Assembly (NCBI RefSeq): GCF_030944405.1
Contig: NZ_CP132339.1
Span: 310,001-374,000 of the forward strand
Length of the DNA stretch: 64,000 bases
Source: Janthinobacterium sp. J1-1
Lineage (GTDB): Bacteria; Pseudomonadota; Gammaproteobacteria; Burkholderiales; Burkholderiaceae_D
Direction of reading: 5' to 3'
Numbering within the stretch: position 1 is the stretch's first letter; each line of letters opens with the position of its first letter. Under the pieces are notes generated by a model. It was given only the letters and a program-made list of their open reading frames with translations. It searched no databases and was not told the origin of the DNA. Shown piece after piece: positions 17,567-26,037 of the stretch. Made by a program: the position numbers and the translations under genes.

Positions 17567-18964
17567 ATGCATTCCCCCTTGCGCCACCTTTCCGATCTGC
17601 CCGGGCCACGCCCGTGGCCACTGCTGGGCAACCTGCCGCAACTGTCGCCCACGCGCATGCACCGCCAGGTGGAGGCGTGGGCCAGGCAATACGGCCCGCT
17701 GTTCACGATGCGTTTTGCCACCACGCCGGTGCTGGTGGTGGCCGACCCGATACTGGTCGGCGGCGTGCTGCGCGACCGGCCGGAGGGCTTTCGCCGCCCG
17801 TCCGCCACGGCGCAAGTGGCGATGGAAATGGATGGCCGCCCCGGCCTGATCGTGGCCGAAGGCGCCCCCTGGCGCGCGCAGCGCCGCATGGTCATGGCCG
17901 CGCTGGCGCCACACGCGGTCAAGGCCTATTTTCCGGCGCTGGCGGTGACCTGCCTGCGCCTGCGGGAACGCTGGCGCCAGGCCGCGCAGGCTGGCACCAG
18001 CATCGCACTGGCGGTCGACCTGAAGTGCTACAGCATCGACATCATCGCCGGCCTGGCCTTCGGCATCGAGGTCAACACCCTCGAGCACGGCGAGCATGTT
18101 CTGCAGCGCCACATGGAAATCATCCTCGCCGGCGTGGCGCGCCGCTCGATGGCGCCATTTCCGTACTGGCGCTATCTGAGACTGGCGCGCGAGCGTGAGC
18201 TGGACGCCAGCGTCGCCGCGCTGCGCACCGCCGTCGACCAGCTGATCGCCGGCGCGCGCACGCAACTGGAGGCCGAACCGGCACGCCGCCAGCAGCCGGC
18301 CAACCTGCTGCAGGCGATGCTGTGCGCGGCGCAGGAGGAGGGCAGCGGCATCGACGACAATATTGTTGCCGGCAACGTCGCCACCATGCTGCTGGCCGGA
18401 GAGGAAACCACCAGCAGCACGCTGGCCTGGCTGCTGTATCTGCTGCACAGCAATCCGGCCGCGCTGCGGCAGGCGCGCGAGGAGGTGCTGCGCATGGCAC
18501 CGGAGCCGGATAGTTTCACCATCGAACAGATGGACGCGCTGGTCTATCTCAACGCCTGCGCCCAGGAAGCGCTGCGCCTGAAACCGGCCACGCCCTTTAT
18601 CCCGCTCGAAGCCCTGCGCGACAGCGTGGTGGGCGACGTGGCGCTGCCGAAAGGCGGCCTGGTCTGGTGCGTGATGCGCCACGACAAGACCATGCCGCCT
18701 GGCAGCGACTTCGATCCCGGCCGCTGGCTGCGCCAGGACGGCGATGCCATCGGCAAGCAGGCCGCGATGCCCTTCGGCGCCGGCCCGCGCACTTGTCCGG
18801 GGCGCTATCTGGCGCTGCTGGAAATCAAGGTGGCCTGTGCCATGCTGCTGGCGACGTTTGACATCGCCGCCATCGCGACGACAGGCGGCAAGGAGCCCGA
18901 AGAGGTGATGGGTTTCACGATGTCGCCACAGGCTTTGCACATGCGGCTGCGCGCACGAACATAA
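17567..18964 (+). CDS. cytochrome P450
   Basis: A 465-residue soluble P450 monooxygenase. The start at 17567 follows CCGGAGCACACC and gives MHSPLRHLSDLPGPRPWPLL, the usual proline-rich beginning. The I-helix oxygen-activation motif is LLAGEETTSS, the K-helix ExxR is EALRLKP, and the heme loop is FGAGPRTCPGRYLA with the axial Cys. No reductase or ferredoxin gene lies next to it, so electrons must come from elsewhere. The sequence style (long, fatty-acid-hydroxylase-like spacing) is closer to CYP102/CYP4-type than to short bacterial class I enzymes, but the substrate is unknown. An AraC regulator sits divergently upstream. Confidence 0.95.
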   Translation: MHSPLRHLSDLPGPRPWPLLGNLPQLSPTRMHRQVEAWARQYGPLFTMRFATTPVLVVADPILVGGVLRDRPEGFRRPSATAQVAMEMDGRPGLIVAEGAPWRAQRRMVMAALAPHAVKAYFPALAVTCLRLRERWRQAAQAGTSIALAVDLKCYSIDIIAGLAFGIEVNTLEHGEHVLQRHMEIILAGVARRSMAPFPYWRYLRLARERELDASVAALRTAVDQLIAGARTQLEAEPARRQQPANLLQAMLCAAQEEGSGIDDNIVAGNVATMLLAGEETTSSTLAWLLYLLHSNPAALRQAREEVLRMAPEPDSFTIEQMDALVYLNACAQEALRLKPATPFIPLEALRDSVVGDVALPKGGLVWCVMRHDKTMPPGSDFDPGRWLRQDGDAIGKQAAMPFGAGPRTCPGRYLALLEIKVACAMLLATFDIAAIATTGGKEPEEVMGFTMSPQALHMRLRART

Positions 18965-19082
18965 GCCGACACGACGCCGCCACACGGCACGTTTGAGCCA
19001 CATCAACCATCACCTGCCGTCCAGTCCTAGACTGAATGTCAACTGTCACGCAGCCTGGGGTGACCATACCTGACAAGGAAAA

Positions 19083-20963
19083 ATGATGGTAGTCATGGAC
19101 GTCATCAAGACGCTGCTGCAAAGCGGTACCGAAGGTGAAATTTACCTTACCGAACTGCGCTCGAAAAGCCATGTCAGCAGAGGGCAACCGGGCTTGAGCT
19201 GGGCGCGTTGTCCGGCATGGCCGCCGGATGTGTTTGCGGTCGCCGCCACCCTGGTCGAAAAAGCCAGTTGCTGCATGCTGGCCGGCCCCGATGCGGCGGC
19301 GCTGGAACAACACCGCGACTATTTCAGGCGCATCTATGCCGCGGCCAGGGTCTGGACCACCGGCTATGCCGCGCCAGCCGACGTGCAACAGTTATGGACT
19401 ACCTTGCTCACGTTTGGCGATGTCAAGCTGGGTGACGTCAAATGCCGCAAGGAGGTGCGCGACGTGCTGTTCCTGCTGCTGGCGATTGCCGACGAATCGT
19501 GTAACGGCATGGGCTGGGCGCCGCTGGAGACCTCCAGCACGGACGCGCCCGGCACAGCCAATCTGCTGGTCAACATGGTCATGACCAGTTTGCTGGACCA
19601 GCACGAGTTGCTGAAGCAGGACGGGCCGGTGTATGTGCTGCCGTTCGCACCGACCTCCCTGTGTTCGCTGATCATGACCGATGCCGCCGTGGTGTTGCCG
19701 AAGTCGATGACCGCCAGCGTGGGCTGCACCATCCGCTCCATGAGCCATCATCTGGCGCTGTTGCCCAGCAGCCTGGAAGTCAAGCCAAGCTGGCAGCTGG
19801 TGGACAAATCGTTTGGCCTCGCGCGCGATAGAATCGATCACAATGACGCTGGCGGCAATGGCGCGGCCAGCCACAAGCCGGCCGAGCGCGATTCCAAGCT
19901 GCGCCTGCTGCTGGTACCGTATCCGTTTCATCTTCCCGAAACCAGTTTTCACTTGCGCGAAGACAGGGTGGTGCTGAACAGGCATACCTCGACCGGCGCA
20001 TTTTTCGAACTGCGCCAGCTATGGCTCAAGAAAGGCCAGCGTAAATTGACCGGCCCGAGCGTGGTGGCGGAGCTGTTCCAGCCCTTGCTGGAACAGGCGC
20101 GGACGGAATGTGGCAGCGACGAGATCCATGGCATCGTCATGCCCGAGTGCGCCTTGTCGCGCGAACTGGCCAATGCGGTGGCGGCACACTTGCGCGAAGA
20201 GAATATCGACTTTTTCATCAGCGGCGTGCTAGATCACGGCGCACCCAACGGCCATGGCGGCGCCCGCCTGCCGCACAACCAGGCCAGTACCTATCTGTTC
20301 CCAAAAGTGGCTAACGGCAACATGCTTGGCGACGGACCGCTGGTGATGAGCAGCCAGTCGAAACATCACCGCTGGTCGCTCGACCCGATGCAGGTACAAC
20401 GCTATGCGCTCAACTTTCCCGACCGCTCGTTAACCAGCAAAGCGCTGCCTGCGCAGCAATGGTGGGAAGGAATCGATATTGCGGACCGGGACTTGCCGTT
20501 TTATGCGATACGCCGCGGCGTCTCGCTGGCCGTGCTGATCTGTGAAGATCTTGCGCGCACCGATCCGGCCATGTCCGTCATCCGCGCCGTCGGCCCCAAC
20601 CTCGTCATCGCCCTGCTGATGGACGGTCCCCAGCTGGCCACGCGCTGGCCGGCACGCTATGCCACGGTACTGGCCGACGACCCGGGCTCATCCGTGCTGA
20701 CCCTGACCTGTGCGGCGCTGGTGGACCGGTCCAACTGGCTGGAAAGCCGTCCGGTACGCTCGATCGCGCTGTGGCGCGATGCCGGCGGACGCACGCAAGA
20801 ACTGAATTTGCCGGCCGGACACCACGGCATGTGCCTGACCCTGACCGCGAAAAACGAGTCCCAGTACACGATGGATAGCCGCTGTGACATTTCCAGCACC
20901 CAGAAACTGACGCTGACGTCGGCGATTCCGCTGGCAATTGCGTCGCCGCCCAATTGGTTATAA
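19083..20963 (+). CDS. large protein with C-terminal nitrilase-like (C-N hydrolase) domain
   Basis: A 626-residue protein not assigned to a named family. The C-terminal half (about residues 280-600) shows a nitrilase-type triad in order and with sensible strands around it: Glu355 in GIVMPECALS, Lys427 in SQSKHHRWSLD and Cys487 in VLICEDLAR, followed by PNLVIALLMDGPQL. The N-terminal ~270 residues are mostly helical, Cys-containing, and not recognised. There is no signal peptide or membrane helix. The ATG at 19083 follows AAGGAAAA; Met5 is an alternative. A 73-codon ORF follows after 53 bases. Nitrilase-like domains also occur in some bacterial defence proteins (for example fused to reverse transcriptase in DRT type 1), so a conflict role is possible but unproven; a metabolic amidase is the plain alternative. 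Confidence 0.6.
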   Translation: MMVVMDVIKTLLQSGTEGEIYLTELRSKSHVSRGQPGLSWARCPAWPPDVFAVAATLVEKASCCMLAGPDAAALEQHRDYFRRIYAAARVWTTGYAAPADVQQLWTTLLTFGDVKLGDVKCRKEVRDVLFLLLAIADESCNGMGWAPLETSSTDAPGTANLLVNMVMTSLLDQHELLKQDGPVYVLPFAPTSLCSLIMTDAAVVLPKSMTASVGCTIRSMSHHLALLPSSLEVKPSWQLVDKSFGLARDRIDHNDAGGNGAASHKPAERDSKLRLLLVPYPFHLPETSFHLREDRVVLNRHTSTGAFFELRQLWLKKGQRKLTGPSVVAELFQPLLEQARTECGSDEIHGIVMPECALSRELANAVAAHLREENIDFFISGVLDHGAPNGHGGARLPHNQASTYLFPKVANGNMLGDGPLVMSSQSKHHRWSLDPMQVQRYALNFPDRSLTSKALPAQQWWEGIDIADRDLPFYAIRRGVSLAVLICEDLARTDPAMSVIRAVGPNLVIALLMDGPQLATRWPARYATVLADDPGSSVLTLTCAALVDRSNWLESRPVRSIALWRDAGGRTQELNLPAGHHGMCLTLTAKNESQYTMDSRCDISSTQKLTLTSAIPLAIASPPNWL

Positions 20964-21016
20964 AGTACACGTCGCGGAGCATCGAAATGGTGCTTCCGTC
21001 AAGAAAGGATTTCACC

Positions 21017-21238
21017 ATGTCGAACAATGAAAACATGCCGCAATATCGCACCTCGCGGTTCTTGCGGCCCGGCGAAGACCGGATGGTGCAACTGGTGCAG
21101 GACACCTTGCGCAGCGGCGGGCTCCACCCCGTCGACTCGGCCGTCGCCGAGCAAATTTCCTCCGCCAATCGCGACAGCGGCGGCGCACGCCAGAGTGCCG
21201 CCCCCCACAGCACGCGCGAACCACGCCAGGAGCGCTGA
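21017..21238 (+). CDS. small protein of unknown function downstream of nitrilase-like gene
   Basis: A 73-residue polar protein with a good AAAGGA site before the ATG at 21017. It begins MSNNENMPQYRTSRFLRPGE, has one likely helix (DRMVQLVQDTLRSG), and ends in a disordered Arg/Ser-rich tail (STREPRQER). No domain is recognised. It lies 53 bases after the nitrilase-like gene on the same strand and probably shares its transcript. It could be a partner, or an independent small protein. Confidence 0.5.
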   Translation: MSNNENMPQYRTSRFLRPGEDRMVQLVQDTLRSGGLHPVDSAVAEQISSANRDSGGARQSAAPHSTREPRQER

Positions 21239-21305
21239 ACACCACATCGCGCGCCACATGGCCAGGGGCCGGACAGCGGCACGGTGCGACTGCACCATGC
21301 CACAA

Positions 21306-21322
21306 TGTTGACTCAGTCAACA
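21306..21322. promoter_or_regulatory. MarR-type operator, 17-bp perfect palindrome
   Basis: TGTTGACT-C-AGTCAACA lies 41 bases before the start of the MarR-GNAT gene. TTGAC...GTCAA palindromes are the usual operators of MarR dimers, and TTGACT within it could serve as the -35 element, so binding would block the promoter. Autoregulation is inferred. Confidence 0.65.
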
Positions 21323-21363
21323 AACTATCGCACAATTGCCTTCTTGCGATTGTGGAGATGGTC

Positions 21364-22302
21364 ATGCCTGTCCTGGTTTCCCATGAGCGTGTCGCCGCCG
21401 TGCGCGCGTTCAACCGTTTTTTTACACGCCACATCGGCGTCTTGCGCGAAGGCTTGCTGCACAGCCAATTCACGCTGACCGAGCTGCGCGTGCTGTACGA
21501 GCTGGCCCACCATGGCGACCGGCCATCGGCCGCGCTGTGCCGCGACCTGGGCCTGGACCGTGGCTACCTGAGCCGCATCGCCGCCAAGTTTGAAAACGAC
21601 GGACTGATCAGCAAAGTGGCGTCCGCCACCGATGGCCGCAGCAAACTGCTGCACCTGACACCGCACGGCCGCGCCGTCTACGAACCGCTGGACCAGTGTT
21701 CGCGCGACGAGGTCAGCGAGATGCTGTCGCGCTTCGACGATGCGCAGCAACTGCGCTTGCTGGGCGCCATGCACACCATCGCCGAATTGCTGGACGATCA
21801 GTCAGGCATGAAATACGCCCAGCCTTTCGTGCTGCGTGCGCACCGCCCCGGCGACATGGCCTGGATCACGCGCCGCCACGGCGAATTGTATGGCGCGCAG
21901 CATGGCTGGGATGCCAGCTTTGAACAGCTGGTCGGCCAGATCTGCACCGACTTCGAACGCCATTTCGATCCCGCCCTGGAACACTGCTGGATCGCCGAGA
22001 TGGCAGGCCAGCCGGTCGGCTCGGTTGCGGTCGCGCGCAGCGGTGAAGCGGGCGTGGCCAAGCTGCGCCTGCTGCTGGTGGAAGAAGCGGCGCGCGGCCA
22101 TGGCCTGGGCGCGCGCCTGGTCGACGAATGCCACCGCTTCGCGCGCGCCGCCGGCTACCGCAAGATGCGCTTGTGGACCACCGACCAGCAAAAGAGTGCG
22201 CGCCAGATTTACCAGGGCAAGGGCTATGTGCTGGTGGCACAAACGCCGGTGCTGGCGTTTGGCCAGCAGATGGTCGATGAGACGTGGGAGCTCGATCTCT
22301 GA
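21364..22302 (+). CDS. MarR-GNAT fusion: transcriptional regulator with acetyltransferase domain
   Basis: A 312-residue fusion. Residues 1-140 form a MarR winged helix (FTLTELRVLYELAHH, LDRGYLSRIAAKFENDGL, ATDGRSKLLHLTPHG). Residues 155-300 form a GNAT N-acetyltransferase with the acetyl-CoA loop in EEAARGHGLGARLVDEC and a C-terminal SARQIYQGKGYVL. The ATG at 21364 is chosen because GGAG stands 6 bases upstream; GTG at 21352 and ATG at 21358 also open the frame. Such fusions are common in Proteobacteria; the acetyl acceptor is generally unknown. The palindrome at 21306 is the likely binding site for its own MarR domain. Confidence 0.92.
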   Translation: MPVLVSHERVAAVRAFNRFFTRHIGVLREGLLHSQFTLTELRVLYELAHHGDRPSAALCRDLGLDRGYLSRIAAKFENDGLISKVASATDGRSKLLHLTPHGRAVYEPLDQCSRDEVSEMLSRFDDAQQLRLLGAMHTIAELLDDQSGMKYAQPFVLRAHRPGDMAWITRRHGELYGAQHGWDASFEQLVGQICTDFERHFDPALEHCWIAEMAGQPVGSVAVARSGEAGVAKLRLLLVEEAARGHGLGARLVDECHRFARAAGYRKMRLWTTDQQKSARQIYQGKGYVLVAQTPVLAFGQQMVDETWELDL

Positions 22303-22360
22303 GTGCATGTGCTGACGCCGGGGTAGGCGCGCCACGCAGGGAAGCCCTGCCGACAACCGT

Positions 22361-22870
22361 TCAGGCCAGGGCCTTGCTGATGATATCGCTCAGATACTTG
22401 CGGTCCCCTTGCGCCATCGATTTACCCGATGCGATGTTGAGTACCATCACAAGAAACAGCGCCACAGCACCCAGCGGAAAATACCACAGGTCATCCGGAT
22501 AATCGGCCAGCATGGAAAAACTACGGATGAAAAAATACGCCAGGAAGACAAAGATCATGGTCATGAAAAACTTGGTCTGCCAGGACAAGGTAAACCTGCC
22601 TTCGAGAACGACTTCTTCCCCTTCTATCCTGAAACGGCCGACAAAACACGGTTTGAAATCATTGCGTACAAACGGCGTCTCTTTCTTGAGCTCCACCATG
22701 TGCTTGTTGACCACACCGGTTGCCGCCGAACCGCCGCCCACACGAAAACCGGGGCGGCGTGTCGCCGCACTCAGCGATGCGATCGCCTGCTCGCTGGACA
22801 GCGCGCTGCGAAAGGCCACAGGCTCGCCACCGTACAGCAGTTTGAAAAATCGGCCAATCATGCTCGTCAT
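22361..22870 (-). CDS. membrane protein of unknown function
   Basis: A 169-residue protein with two hydrophobic segments near the C-terminal half (KFFMTMIFVFLAYFFI and WYFPLGAVALFLVMVLNIA), split by a short loop with DYPDDL. The N-terminal ~90 residues look soluble, with a Gly-rich GFRVGGGSAATG stretch. No family was recognised. The start is uncertain: ATG at 22870 or 22861, and the frame is open further upstream without a good ribosome site. It lies downstream of glmS on the same strand, separated by a hairpin, so it may be read through from glmS or have its own promoter. Confidence 0.6.
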   Translation of the reverse strand: MTSMIGRFFKLLYGGEPVAFRSALSSEQAIASLSAATRRPGFRVGGGSAATGVVNKHMVELKKETPFVRNDFKPCFVGRFRIEGEEVVLEGRFTLSWQTKFFMTMIFVFLAYFFIRSFSMLADYPDDLWYFPLGAVALFLVMVLNIASGKSMAQGDRKYLSDIISKALA

Positions 22871-22914
22871 TTCATCAGGAATCAGAGTGACGTGAAGTAC
22901 ATCGGGCGGCAAGC

Positions 22915-22947
22915 GGCCGGGACGCGCAGTCTTCTTGCGTCCCGGCC
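22915..22947 (-). terminator. hairpin downstream of glmS
   Basis: An 11-bp perfect stem (GGCCGGGACGC / GCGTCCCGGCC) with an 11-base loop begins 10 bases after the glmS stop. No T-run follows on the minus strand, so it may be a weak terminator or a 3'-end stabiliser rather than a full stop. Confidence 0.5.
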
Positions 22948-22956
22948 ACTGAAACC

Positions 22957-24786
22957 TTATTCCACCGTCACCGACTTCGCCAGATTGCGTGGCTTGTCCA
23001 CATCGGTGCCACGCGCCAGCGCCGTGTGGTAGGCCAGCAATTGCAGCGCCACCACGTGCAGGATTGGTGACAGCACGCCGTAGTGTTCCGGCAGGCGGAT
23101 CACGTGCAGGCCTTCGCCCGAGCTGATGTGCGAATCGACGTCGGCGAAGACGTACAGCTGGCCGCCGCGGGCGCGTACTTCCTGCATGTTCGACTTCAGC
23201 TTTTCGATCAGGGCATCGTTCGGGGCGATGGTGACGATCGGCATTTCATTGGTTACCAGGGCCAGCGGGCCGTGTTTCAGTTCGCCGGCCGGATACGCTT
23301 CGGCGTGGATATAGGAAATTTCCTTCAGCTTCAGCGCGCCTTCCAGGGCGATCGGGTAATGCATGCCACGACCGAGGAAGAGGGCGTTTTCCTTGCGGGC
23401 GAACTCTTCGGACCAGGCGATGATCTGCGGTTCGAGCGCCAGCACGGAAGCGATTGCCACCGGCAGGTGACGCATGGCTTTCAGGTGGGCCGCTTCTTCT
23501 TCCTCGGTCAGGTGGCCGTTCACTTGCGCCAGGCACAGGGTCAGCAGGAACAGGCCGGCCAGCTGGGTGGTGAAGGCCTTGGTCGAGGCGACGCCCACTT
23601 CGACGCCGGCGCGCGTGATGTAGGCCAGCGCGCATTCGCGCACCATGGCGCTGGTGGCCACGTTGCAAATCGTCAGCGTATGGTGCATGCCCAGGCTGCG
23701 CGCGTGTTTCAGGGCGGCCAGCGTGTCGGCCGTTTCGCCGCTTTGCGAAATGGTGACGATCAGGGTGTTCGGATGCGGCACGCTGTCGCGGTAGCGGTAT
23801 TCGCTGGCCACTTCCACGCTGACAGGCACCTTGGCGATCGATTCGATCCAGTACTTGGCGGTCATGCCGGCGTAGGAGCTGGTGCCGCAGGCCAGGATCA
23901 GCACGCGGTCGACCTGCTTGAAGATGTTATAGGCGTCGTCGCCGAACAGCTCCGGCATGATGCCCGTCACGCCTTCGAGCGTGTCGCCGATGGCGCGCGG
24001 CTGCTCGAAGATTTCTTTCTGCATATAGTGGCGGTACGGGCCCAGTTCGGCGGCACCGGTGTGCGCATGCACGGTTTTCACTTCACGCTCGACCGGCTTG
24101 CCGTCGACATCGACGATCCACACGCGCGACAGTTGCAGGTCGACCACGTCGCCTTCTTCCAGGTAGATAATCTGGTTGGTGGTGCCGGCCAGCGCCATGG
24201 CGTCGGAAGCGACAAAGTTTTCACCCTCGCCCAGGCCGACGATCAGCGGCGAACCCTGGCGGGCGGCGACCACGCGGTGCGGTTCGTCGCGGCAGAAAAC
24301 GGCGATCGCATAGGCGCCATCGAGGCGCTTGACGGCTTGTTGCACCGTCTCGAACAGGTCGCCGTTATACAGGTGCTCGACCAGGTGGGCGATGACTTCG
24401 GTATCGGTCTGGCTCTGGAACACATAACCGAGGGCGGTCAGTTCGGCGCGCAGTTCGTCGTGGTTTTCGATGATGCCGTTATGCACCAGTGCCACGCGCG
24501 GATTTTCCTCGTTCGGCGAAAAGTGCGGGTGGGCATTGAACGACACCGGGGCGCCATGCGTGGCCCAGCGCGTGTGGGCGATGCCCGTGAAGCCGCTCAC
24601 GCCTTCTTCGGCGATCTGCTTTTCCAGCTCGGCCACGCGCGCGGTCGAGCGCGAACGTTGCAAACGGCCATCGGTATGCAGCGCGATGCCGCAGGAATCG
24701 TAGCCGCGGTATTCCAGGCGCTTCAGGCCTTCGACCAGGATAGGGGTGATATTACGTTGCGCTACTGCGCCGACAATGCCGCACAT
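22957..24786 (-). CDS. glmS: glutamine--fructose-6-phosphate aminotransferase (isomerizing)
   Basis: A 609-residue GlmS, the same length as the E. coli enzyme. It makes glucosamine-6-phosphate from fructose-6-phosphate and glutamine, the first step to UDP-GlcNAc for peptidoglycan and LPS. The start at 24786 places the catalytic Cys directly after Met ([12 protein letters not shown]), as the N-terminal nucleophile amidotransferase needs. The glutaminase domain fills about residues 1-240 ([20 protein letters not shown]) and two SIS sugar-isomerase domains fill the rest ([23 protein letters not shown]). It ends LAKSVTVE. glmU lies close by on the same strand. The upstream region shared with the divergent Lrp gene is very AT-rich and has a strong palindrome. 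Confidence 0.98.
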   Translation of the reverse strand: MCGIVGAVAQRNITPILVEGLKRLEYRGYDSCGIALHTDGRLQRSRSTARVAELEKQIAEEGVSGFTGIAHTRWATHGAPVSFNAHPHFSPNEENPRVALVHNGIIENHDELRAELTALGYVFQSQTDTEVIAHLVEHLYNGDLFETVQQAVKRLDGAYAIAVFCRDEPHRVVAARQGSPLIVGLGEGENFVASDAMALAGTTNQIIYLEEGDVVDLQLSRVWIVDVDGKPVEREVKTVHAHTGAAELGPYRHYMQKEIFEQPRAIGDTLEGVTGIMPELFGDDAYNIFKQVDRVLILACGTSSYAGMTAKYWIESIAKVPVSVEVASEYRYRDSVPHPNTLIVTISQSGETADTLAALKHARSLGMHHTLTICNVATSAMVRECALAYITRAGVEVGVASTKAFTTQLAGLFLLTLCLAQVNGHLTEEEEAAHLKAMRHLPVAIASVLALEPQIIAWSEEFARKENALFLGRGMHYPIALEGALKLKEISYIHAEAYPAGELKHGPLALVTNEMPIVTIAPNDALIEKLKSNMQEVRARGGQLYVFADVDSHISSGEGLHVIRLPEHYGVLSPILHVVALQLLAYHTALARGTDVDKPRNLAKSVTVE

Positions 24787-24873
24787 GGAAACCTCGAATT
24801 GAAAATTAATTAATGCACGCATGCTAATGCAGAGAGCATGAAATATGCTTTCTAAATTCATGTATTTTTGATT

Positions 24874-24907
24874 GAATATTTCATGTATATTTTGCGATGA
24901 AATATTC
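24874..24907. promoter_or_regulatory. 11-bp perfect inverted repeat between glmS and lrp-type gene
   Basis: GAATATTTCAT (24874-24884) and ATGAAATATTC (24897-24907) are exact reverse complements 12 bases apart. They sit in an AT-rich region (24787-24946) between divergent genes. A related half-site GCATGAAATATGC lies at 24837-24849. Arms rich in A/T with this spacing suit an Lrp/AsnC dimer or octamer, so the likely binder is the adjacent regulator, acting on its own gene and perhaps on glmS. Confidence 0.55.
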
Positions 24908-24946
24908 TTTCATTTAATTTAAATTTTTTTGTTAATTCATTAAATC

Positions 24947-25420
24947 ATGAACGAAACCACTATTCTTCTTGACGACATCGACCGGCGGATTCTGAATGCC
25001 TTGCAAGTTGATGCATCACAAACCAACAGCGAACTGGCGCGGCTGGTCCATGTCTCGGCACCCACTTGCCTGCGCAGGGTCAAGCACCTGACCGAGAGCG
25101 GGGTGATCGAGCGGCAGGTGGCGATCGTCGCGCCGCAACTGGTAGGGCCCAGCCTGACGGCGGTGGTCGAGATCACGCTCGATGTACAGGCGGCCGAACG
25201 CATGACCGAGTTCGAACAACTGGTGGCCGGCGAGGCGGCAGTGCTGCAATGCTACCGCGTCTCGCCCGGCCCCGATTTCGTGCTGATCGTGCAGGTGGCC
25301 GACATGCCGGCCTACCATGCGCTGGCGCACAGCTTGTTTACGGCGCACGCCAACGTGCGCAATGTGAAAAGCTATTTTTCCACCTTCCGCAGCAAGTTCG
25401 AGACACGCATCGCCGTCTGA
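24947..25420 (+). CDS. Lrp/AsnC-family transcriptional regulator
   Basis: A 157-residue Lrp-type regulator: winged helix in the first ~60 residues (LDDIDRRILNALQVDASQ, HVSAPTCLRRVKHLTESG) and a RAM domain after it (AVLQCYRVSPGPDFVLIVQ). It is divergent from glmS across 160 AT-rich bases with a perfect palindrome. Whether it controls glmS is not known. The array of DnaA-box-like repeats starts 14 bases after its stop. Confidence 0.93.
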   Translation: MNETTILLDDIDRRILNALQVDASQTNSELARLVHVSAPTCLRRVKHLTESGVIERQVAIVAPQLVGPSLTAVVEITLDVQAAERMTEFEQLVAGEAAVLQCYRVSPGPDFVLIVQVADMPAYHALAHSLFTAHANVRNVKSYFSTFRSKFETRIAV

Positions 25421-25433
25421 AGGACGCTGGCGA

Positions 25434-25960
25434 GTTATCCCGACTTGTTATGCCCCTTGTGCACATTGTTATCCACAGCACGGCAAGCGCCTTGCGGGCC
25501 GCCTGATGCATTTACCCTCATCATGCTGCGCGACAGTTTCCGTGAAAAACAAGTTATCCCGACTTGTCCGCTGCTTGCCCACCAGTTGACAACAGGCTTG
25601 TGCACAGATTTACCCACAGGCGGCAATCTGATTCAAGCATAAAATCCTGATTGAATTCAATAGCTTGAAAGTTATTCCGAGCTTATCCAGCATTTGCGCA
25701 CAGCATTATCCACAGCCGGGAAATTCGAAACCAGCATGTTGAAATATCATGGCTGCTTACCGGACAACGATGCATGAAACAAGACAAGACGCCAAACTTA
25801 TCCCGTCTTTTTCACCGCTTTTACATGGCTTATACCAGGCTTATCCCTGCATGATTCCCATGCTTGTACACATGTTTATCCACACTGCAAAAATGGCACT
25901 TTCAATAGCCGGTGACTTATCCCCTTTCTGCCCACCGCCTGTCCACAAGCTTGTCCACAA
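25434..25960 (+). repeat. array of about six diverged 45-base units ending in DnaA boxes
   Basis: The 617-base gap between the Lrp gene and glmU holds no gene but repeats one pattern: TTATCC(CGACTTG), a TTGTGCACA-like part, then a TTATCCACA-like box 32-35 bases after the first TTATCC. Units begin near 25435, 25554, 25672, 25798, 25841 and 25917; four of the intervals are 119, 118, 126 and, from 25798 to 25917, 119 bases. Perfect TTATCCACA (the DnaA-box consensus) occurs at 25469, 25706 and 25876; near matches are TTACCCACA at 25610 and TTGTCCACA at 25951. GTTATCCCGACTTGT is repeated exactly at 25434 and 25553. All boxes point the same way. The array could bind DnaA as a titration or regulatory locus; another factor is possible. 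Confidence 0.75.
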
Positions 25961-25972
25961 CACCGATGCTGA

Positions 25973-26008
25973 TAAAAAATGCCGCCAGCCTGTGAAGGCT
26001 GGCGGCAT
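25973..26008 (-). terminator. Rho-independent terminator of glmU
   Basis: A 12-bp perfect stem (ATGCCGCCAGCC / GGCTGGCGGCAT) with a 6-base loop lies 30 bases after the glmU stop and, read on the minus strand, is followed by a run of six T. Confidence 0.9.
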
Positions 26009-26037
26009 CATCTGCCGTCAAGCGTAGAGGACGAAAC

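Noticed and set aside
23083..24813. Long plus-strand ORF of 576 codons opposite glmS
   Set aside because: Shadow of glmS; composition is His/Gly/Ala-rich and no domain is present.
24787..24946. glmS ribozyme or other riboswitch upstream of glmS
   Set aside because: The leader is AT-rich and lacks any recognisable glmS ribozyme core, which is a feature of Gram-positive bacteria.
25445..26027. Short ORFs inside the 119-base array
   Set aside because: They only arise from the repeated TTATCC motifs, with no ribosome sites and no protein character.
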